Below the pieces are notes generated by a model, which was not told the origin of the DNA, did not search any database, and saw only the letters and a list, made by a program, of their open reading frames with translations. Of a stretch of DNA of 21,823 nt, positions 17,212 to 21,823 are shown piece after piece. How positions within the stretch are numbered: position 1 is the first letter of the stretch; every line of letters starts with the position of its first letter. The stretch comes from Flavobacteria bacterium RIFCSPLOWO2_12_FULL_31_7 (GTDB lineage: Bacteria > Bacteroidota > Bacteroidia > Flavobacteriales > Flavobacteriaceae), in the NCBI GenBank assembly GCA_001800945.1, contig MGWJ01000002.1:12060-33882 (forward strand). The letters are read 5' to 3'. The position numbers and the translations under genes are program-made.

Positions 17212-20200
17212 ATGAAAAACATTCTACTAATAGTACCCTTTTTTACTTTTTTTATAAGTCAAGCCCAATTAAGTAATAAACATTGGATTCCGCCTTTGCA
17301 CGCCAGAGATGAATCAACTATTCAGGATCATTACGTTTATATCTCAACTGCAGAAACCACTCCTTTTTTGGTAACGGTTACCACTGGTAATGGCTCACCA
17401 ATTCCAGGTTCTCCATTTACAGTTTCCCGAACAAATCCAGTTGAAGTGACAATTGGAGCGGGACAACCAACACAAATGTTCCTAGAACTTGACGATGTGA
17501 ATGTGGTAAAAAGCGATAAAGGTTTAATCTTAGAAGGACCAAAAGATTTTTATGTGAGTTTTAGAATGCGACATACTAATCATGCCGAAACATTAATTTC
17601 AAAAGGAAGACCAGGAATAGGTAACAGATTCCGATTAGGTCATATGATTAATGAATCAACAGATAATAGAACCTCATTTGTAGCAAGTGTTATGGCTACA
17701 GAAGACAATACAACCGTAACGTTATCCGACTACAATACCAATGTTGTTTTTGTTTCTGGAAGTGGCGACATTACTTCAGACACACAAAATTTCAATTTAA
17801 ATGCAGGACAAAGTATCGTTTTTAGCGGATATAGTTCTGAACTGGCAAATTTAGATGGTGCGATTGGTACTTTAATAGAATCTAGCAAACCTATTGCTGT
17901 AAATTCTGGTAATATTTTAGGAGGAATTCAAAGCGGTAGAGCTGATATGTGTTTAGATCAAATTGTTTCTTCTTCACAAATTGGTAATGAATATATTTTC
18001 ATTGAAGGAAATGGAACTCCTGAAATGGAACTCCCTTTAATTGTAGCAGATCAAGACAATACTGAGGTATTCGTAAATGGAAATCTAACAGCTTCAATAA
18101 CTTTAAATGCTGGAGATTATTATTTAGTACCAAATTCGGAATACCAAGGAACAACTAACAAAAATATTTATGTAAAAACGTCAAAACCTGTTTTTGCCTA
18201 TCAATTAATTGGAGGTTTACCAGACACTGCTACTTCAGGTTTAAATTTCATTCCACCTTTAAGTTGCTTTTTTCAAGAATCAGTTTATTTACCAGCCATT
18301 GATGAAATAGGTGGTACAAATTACGATTCAGATTTAATGATGTTAACCTATTCTACTGCTACGATAACCGTTAATGGGAACCCAATAAATCCTTCACAAG
18401 CACAAGCTGTTTTAGGAAATACAGATTGGGTGACTTACAGAATTTCTGGTTACACCGGAAATGTAAATGTTATTTCTACTGGGCCTCTAGCGGTAGGTGT
18501 TTTTGGTTCAAGTGGTGCTGCAGGATATGCGGGTTATTACTCCGGATTTGGTAGTGCTCCTACAGATACTCCAGTAACGGTTTGTTCTTCAACCACAACC
18601 AATTTATTTGAGGCAATAAATGGAAATCCAGGCCCTGGCGGAATTTGGACTGTGCCAGCAGGTGGCGCACCATTAACTGGAAACATTTTTGATCCAGCTA
18701 TAAATATTCCAGGTGAATACAACTACGCGTTTACTAAAACATGTAATACTGCTTTAACTTTTATCAATGTAAAAGTAAATGTTACGATACAAATCGCTAA
18801 TAATGCCGGTACAAGTACCACAAAAAACACATGTAAAAATGAAGCTTCATTTGATTTATTTCCTTTGTTAGGAACTGGAGTTACAACAGGCGGAACTTGG
18901 TCTCCAGCATTAGTCAGCGGAACAGGCGTTTTCAATCCAGCAGTTGATGTAAGCGGTACATATACCTACACTATTCCTGCAAGCGGCGTGTGTCCAGCCT
19001 TGACTTCAAATGTAATAGTAAACAATTATGATATTCCAACACTAGTACCTATTACTGATTTAAAAGTTTGTGATGATGCTATAGATGGTAACGATACAAA
19101 CGGACAAACTACATTTAATTTAACTACAAAAACGGTTGAAATATTAAATGGTCAAACTAATGTAAATGTTACCTATCATCTTTTAGAAGCGGATGCTATT
19201 TCTGGAAGTAATGCCATTGTTTCTTACACTGGTTTAAGCAGAATAATTTACGTTCGCTTATTTAATACACTAACAAATTGTTATAACACTACAAGTTTTA
19301 ATGCCGTTGTTACGCCTTTACCAGTTGTGAACAATGTAGTGACTTTAAGACAATGTGATGATGATACCGATGCAATTTCAATTTTTAATTTAACAGAAGC
19401 GAATATTCTAATTTCAACTCAAATTAATTTAACGTTTAAGTATTACTTATCACAATTTAACGCTCAAAATGATATTGGTCAAATTCCAAACGAAACCACT
19501 TATACTTCTCCAGATAACGGAATTGTTTGGGCTCGAATAGAAAATGAAAATGGATGTATCAGAACTGCAAGAGTAAATCTAGTGGTTTCTGCGACACAAA
19601 TTCCAGCTACTTTTGCAAAAATTATATTGCAAGAATGCGATGATTTTATCGATTTAACTGATCCTGAAGGTGATGGAATTGATTATTTCGACTTAAATGT
19701 AGCTACGAATGATCCAGTAAATGGAATTTTAGCGCAATTTACAAGTAGTACTAATTTAATTGTTACGTATTATGAAAGTCAGGCAGATGCTTTGGCAGAA
19801 ATAAATCCGATTGACACCACAGATCCAGATGGTTATAGAAACATCATCCCGAATCTTCAAAATATTTGGGTGAGAATTGACAGTAATGTAAATAACGATT
19901 GTGTAGGATTAGGGCAATATGTAGATTTACAAGTGAATCCTCTTCCTGATTTTGATATCGAAGATTTCAAAGTTTTATGCGTTGAACCTGGAACGGGAAT
20001 TGGAAATTTCGCAATTGATGCTACTCCAACTACACCAGGAACTTATACGTATTCTTGGACGCCAACCAACCCAGAAACTACAGCCGGATTAGAAAATGCA
20101 ATTTTTAATGCTACCGCAAGCGGGGTTTATAAAGTTGTTGTAACCAATATAGGAACCACAACAACAACCAATTGTTCTAAAGAAGATCAAATGGAAATTG

Positions 20201-20703
20201 TAGTTTCCTCTGCACCAGAAATCGTACAAGCAGAATTGGTTTCTGAAATTTTCGCGAGTGGATTATCAACTATTCAAGCCGTAGTAATTGGTGGTTTTGG
20301 CACATACGAATACAGTTTAGACCAAATTAATTGGCAAGCAAGTCCTGTATTTACCAATTTAGAAAATGATATTTATACCATTTATGTAAGAGATACGAAT
20401 GGTTGTGGAGAGAAAAATTCCAATCAAATTGCTACTATTTCTTATCCAAATTATTTTACACCAAACGGAGATGGTTATAACGATACTTGGCACATTAAAG
20501 GCTTAACCAAAGAATATGATGCGAAAATTTACATTTTTGACCGATATGGAAAATTACTAACCAAAATTGATGCCTATAAAAATGGTTGGGATGGTAAATA
20601 TAATGGACAAGAAATGCCTTCTACTGATTATTGGTTCAAAATTGAATACAAAGAAGATGGTGTTCAAAAAGAATTTAAATCGCACTTTAGTTTAAAAAGA
20701 TAA
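17212..20703 (+). CDS. T9SS type B sorting domain surface protein (gliding-motility-associated C-terminal domain)
   Basis: A 1163-residue secreted protein starting at ATG 17212, which gives the signal peptide MKNILLIVPFFTFFISQAQ. The upstream GTG at 17194 is rejected because the promoter leaves it no leader. An N-terminal beta-rich region (about 60-430), resembling the IgGFc-binding-like domain of flavobacterial adhesins (EGPKDFYVSFRMRHTNHAET), is followed by two GGxW Ig-like repeats, three CDD repeats, and a SprB-like repeat near FGTYEYSLDQINW. The C-terminal ~85 residues (YFTPNGDGYNDTW at 1081-1093, IFDRYGKLL, GWDGKYNGQEMPSTDYWF, ending in FSLKR) are the type-B sorting signal (TIGR04131/CHU_C). 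It is exported through the T9SS and kept on the surface or released. Probable role: adhesion or matrix binding; the ligand is unknown. Confidence 0.93.
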   Translation: MKNILLIVPFFTFFISQAQLSNKHWIPPLHARDESTIQDHYVYISTAETTPFLVTVTTGNGSPIPGSPFTVSRTNPVEVTIGAGQPTQMFLELDDVNVVKSDKGLILEGPKDFYVSFRMRHTNHAETLISKGRPGIGNRFRLGHMINESTDNRTSFVASVMATEDNTTVTLSDYNTNVVFVSGSGDITSDTQNFNLNAGQSIVFSGYSSELANLDGAIGTLIESSKPIAVNSGNILGGIQSGRADMCLDQIVSSSQIGNEYIFIEGNGTPEMELPLIVADQDNTEVFVNGNLTASITLNAGDYYLVPNSEYQGTTNKNIYVKTSKPVFAYQLIGGLPDTATSGLNFIPPLSCFFQESVYLPAIDEIGGTNYDSDLMMLTYSTATITVNGNPINPSQAQAVLGNTDWVTYRISGYTGNVNVISTGPLAVGVFGSSGAAGYAGYYSGFGSAPTDTPVTVCSSTTTNLFEAINGNPGPGGIWTVPAGGAPLTGNIFDPAINIPGEYNYAFTKTCNTALTFINVKVNVTIQIANNAGTSTTKNTCKNEASFDLFPLLGTGVTTGGTWSPALVSGTGVFNPAVDVSGTYTYTIPASGVCPALTSNVIVNNYDIPTLVPITDLKVCDDAIDGNDTNGQTTFNLTTKTVEILNGQTNVNVTYHLLEADAISGSNAIVSYTGLSRIIYVRLFNTLTNCYNTTSFNAVVTPLPVVNNVVTLRQCDDDTDAISIFNLTEANILISTQINLTFKYYLSQFNAQNDIGQIPNETTYTSPDNGIVWARIENENGCIRTARVNLVVSATQIPATFAKIILQECDDFIDLTDPEGDGIDYFDLNVATNDPVNGILAQFTSSTNLIVTYYESQADALAEINPIDTTDPDGYRNIIPNLQNIWVRIDSNVNNDCVGLGQYVDLQVNPLPDFDIEDFKVLCVEPGTGIGNFAIDATPTTPGTYTYSWTPTNPETTAGLENAIFNATASGVYKVVVTNIGTTTTTNCSKEDQMEIVVSSAPEIVQAELVSEIFASGLSTIQAVVIGGFGTYEYSLDQINWQASPVFTNLENDIYTIYVRDTNGCGEKNSNQIATISYPNYFTPNGDGYNDTWHIKGLTKEYDAKIYIFDRYGKLLTKIDAYKNGWDGKYNGQEMPSTDYWFKIEYKEDGVQKEFKSHFSLKR
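18572..19030 (+). repeat. Two tandem Ig-like GGxW repeats in the T9SS protein
   Basis: Two copies of about 80 residues follow each other. Each opens with a Cys-containing segment (TVCSSTTTNLFEAI; KNTCKNEASFDLFPLL) and then has GGIWTVP / GGTWSPA, IFDPAINIPGEYNYAF / VFNPAVDVSGTYTYTI. The pattern GGxW...FxPAxxxxGxYxY is conserved. This is typical of Ig-like bacterial surface modules and likely forms rod-like spacing between the N-terminal domain and the sorting signal. Confidence 0.7.
19057..19940 (+). repeat. Three tandem ~95-residue CDD repeats in the T9SS protein
   Basis: Three divergent copies begin with L(K/R/Q)xCDD. The cysteines are at residues 620, 715 and 809, so the period is 95 and 94 residues. 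Each continues with an acidic DxxD segment, then FNL or FDL, then a VTYHLLEADA / FKYYLSQFNA / VTYYESQADA strand, and ends in an IVWARIE / IWVRID-like strand. The copies have drifted at DNA level. Acidic clusters suggest calcium binding, but that is inference. Confidence 0.72.
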
Positions 20704-20704
20704 T

Positions 20705-21451
20705 ATGACAGCTTTCGTAAAACAAGAAGTAAAAAATAATATTGGCTATATCACATTTTTTCATCCTGCAGGAAATTCGTTTCCGAGTTCGCAATTGCAA
20801 CAATTGGTGGAAACTATTCAGGATTTAGACAAAAATGAAAACGCAACCATTATCGTTTTACAAAGTGAAGGTAATACGTTTTGTGCCGGTGCTTCATTTG
20901 ACGAATTATTACAAATTGATAATTTAACTGACGGAAAACAATTTTTCTCAGGTTTTGCCAATGTGATTAACGCCATGCGAAACTGTTCTAAATTAATTGT
21001 GGGAAAAGTACAAGGCAAAGCCGTTGGTGGTGGCGTAGGAATTGTAGCCGCTTGCGATTATGCCATTGCGACAACAAAAGCTGATGTAAAACTATCGGAA
21101 TTAACTATAGGAATTGGACCTTTCGTAATTGAACCAGCCGTTAGCAGAAAAATTGGACAAACTGCCATGAGTGAATTAACCTTAGCCGGAAACGAATGGA
21201 AACCCGCAACTTGGGCATTTGAAAAAGGTTTATTTGCCAAACTATTACAACCAGAAGAATTAGATACTGAAACTGAAAAATTCGCTACACAATTAGCCAG
21301 CTATAATCCAGAAGCTCTATCTGAAATGAAAAAAGTTTTATGGCAAAACACAGCACATTGGAGCACTTTATTATACGAACGTGCCGAAATTTCAGGAAAA
21401 TTAGTCTTGAGTGATTTTACGAAGAAAGCGTTAGAAGCGTTTAAGAAGTAA
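20705..21451 (+). CDS. Enoyl-CoA hydratase/isomerase (crotonase) family protein
   Basis: A 248-residue cytoplasmic crotonase-fold enzyme. The oxyanion-hole segments are FCAGASFDELL (59-69) and GKAVGGGVGIVAACDYAIA (104-122). In rat mitochondrial hydratase the catalytic glutamates align near GGGCE and the QPE motif. Here the first position is Gly112 (GGGVG) and the second is Glu132 in LSELTIGIGP. The GGGVGxVAACD...LSE pattern resembles methylglutaconyl-CoA hydratase (LiuC-like) and related hydratases more than the classical fatty-acid hydratase. The substrate is therefore uncertain, with leucine or other acyl-CoA breakdown possible. The ATG is one base after the TAA of the T9SS gene (TAATATG), so translation is likely coupled although the functions look unrelated. 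Intact. Confidence 0.93.
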   Translation: MTAFVKQEVKNNIGYITFFHPAGNSFPSSQLQQLVETIQDLDKNENATIIVLQSEGNTFCAGASFDELLQIDNLTDGKQFFSGFANVINAMRNCSKLIVGKVQGKAVGGGVGIVAACDYAIATTKADVKLSELTIGIGPFVIEPAVSRKIGQTAMSELTLAGNEWKPATWAFEKGLFAKLLQPEELDTETEKFATQLASYNPEALSEMKKVLWQNTAHWSTLLYERAEISGKLVLSDFTKKALEAFKK

Positions 21452-21672
21452 TGAAAAATAGAACAGAAATAATTAAATGGATTGCAAGAATTTTGATCTC
21501 CCATAATTTTATTTTTGCCATTATAATAAGAAGTAAAGTAAATGAATATTATTTTGAAGGATTTCCTTTAATTCTCTTAGCTATTTGGTTAACATGGTAT
21601 AATAAATACCTTTTATCAATTTTATTAATGTTGTTATGCCTTATAACATTTTATATGAATTGGATAAACTAA
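21451..21672 (+). CDS. Small predicted membrane protein
   Basis: A 73-residue frame whose ATG overlaps the stop of the crotonase gene (TAATG at 21449-21453), a typical coupled-gene junction. It starts with a short basic stretch (MKNRTEIIKWIAR), then a hydrophobic helix (about 13-27) and a hydrophobic C-terminal part (about 37-70, GFPLILLAIWLTWY and LLSILLMLLCLITFY) that could form two further helices. No known motif was recognised. Codon usage is AT-rich like the surroundings. The overlap and membrane character support a real gene; function unknown. Confidence 0.6.
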   Translation: MKNRTEIIKWIARILISHNFIFAIIIRSKVNEYYFEGFPLILLAIWLTWYNKYLLSILLMLLCLITFYMNWIN

Positions 21673-21776
21673 ATATATTACTTTAGTCAGCTTGATTTAA
21701 GCTATTTTTATGCAATTCTTAAAACAAATAAAAAATTTTAAAACAATATTAGCATCAAAAATCAACTTATGTTTTC

Positions 21777-21823
21777 TAGCCCCGATAGTAGCGGCATCTC
21801 CCGATTTTTCTTCGGGAATATAG
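21777..21823 (+). ncRNA. Flavo-1-like structured intergenic element, cut by the window end
   Basis: From TAGCCCCGATAGTAGCGGCA a variable hairpin follows: TCCCGA (21799-21804), a seven-base T-rich loop, and TCGGGA (21812-21817), then ATATAG at the very end. I recall this arrangement (GCCCCGATAG-AGCGGCAT, hairpin, ATATAGCGGATAGCGGGA) as a recurrent intergenic element in Flavobacterium, and it resembles the Flavo-1 RNA motif. Its right half would lie beyond the window. The strand and class are from memory and could not be searched. Confidence 0.45.

Noticed and set aside
21710..21823. A 37-codon frame from ATG 21710 ending in TAG at the window end
   Set aside because: Its second half runs through the structured Flavo-1-like element, its first half is low-complexity A/T, and it has no recognisable protein features.
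1..21823. tRNA, rRNA, CRISPR, insertion sequence or prophage content
   Set aside because: No cloverleaf-like genes, regular spaced direct repeats, transposase or integrase motifs, or terminal inverted repeats were seen on reading both strands.

Overview
The window is AT-rich DNA from a member of the Bacteroidota, most likely family Flavobacteriaceae and close to Flavobacterium. Four things point there: a type IX secretion (T9SS) type-B sorting domain, flavobacterial promoters of the TTTG / TAnnTTTG type, a Bacteroidota-style ComEC, and a cluster of POT-family peptide transporters beside a dipeptidyl peptidase IV. No tRNA, rRNA, CRISPR array, transposase, integrase or phage gene was seen. It reads as chromosomal core sequence, not a mobile island.

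Layout from left to right. Bases 1-544 (minus) hold the N-terminal part of a periplasmic two-component-regulator propeller protein that runs off the left edge. Bases 669-7817 (plus) form a peptide-utilisation block: a secreted S9B dipeptidyl peptidase IV, then three POT (PTR2) proton-coupled oligopeptide transporters in tandem. The middle transporter is cut by one in-frame TAA. A strong Rho-independent terminator separates transporters 1 and 2. A promoter then drives a small secreted thioredoxin-like protein (7875-8336). It converges on a minus-strand block read from 13525 down to 8342: serine hydrolase, lpxB (lipid A disaccharide synthase), a lipoprotein NlpC/P60 cell-wall peptidase, and a ComEC-like membrane channel. 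Spacing in that block is short (6-36 nt), so an envelope-related operon is likely.

From 13690 the plus strand carries a very long secreted, probably outer-membrane, protein of unknown function. It too is interrupted by a single in-frame TAA, with the frame fully preserved on both sides. Next come a large T9SS-exported surface protein with its own promoter (17212-20703), a crotonase-fold enzyme one base downstream, and a small membrane protein whose start overlaps the crotonase stop. The last ~47 bases look like the left part of a structured intergenic element common in Flavobacterium (Flavo-1-like). It is cut by the window end.

The likely shared theme of the left block is protein degradation: DPP-IV releases dipeptides in the periplasm and the POT carriers import them. 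The clearest anomalies are the two single ochre codons in otherwise intact long genes about 10 kb apart. TAA is the ordinary stop for most neighbouring genes, so code reassignment is not the explanation. I did not find a convincing new multi-gene system here; the best candidates for follow-up are the two broken genes, the DPP-IV/triple-POT cluster and the edge RNA element.
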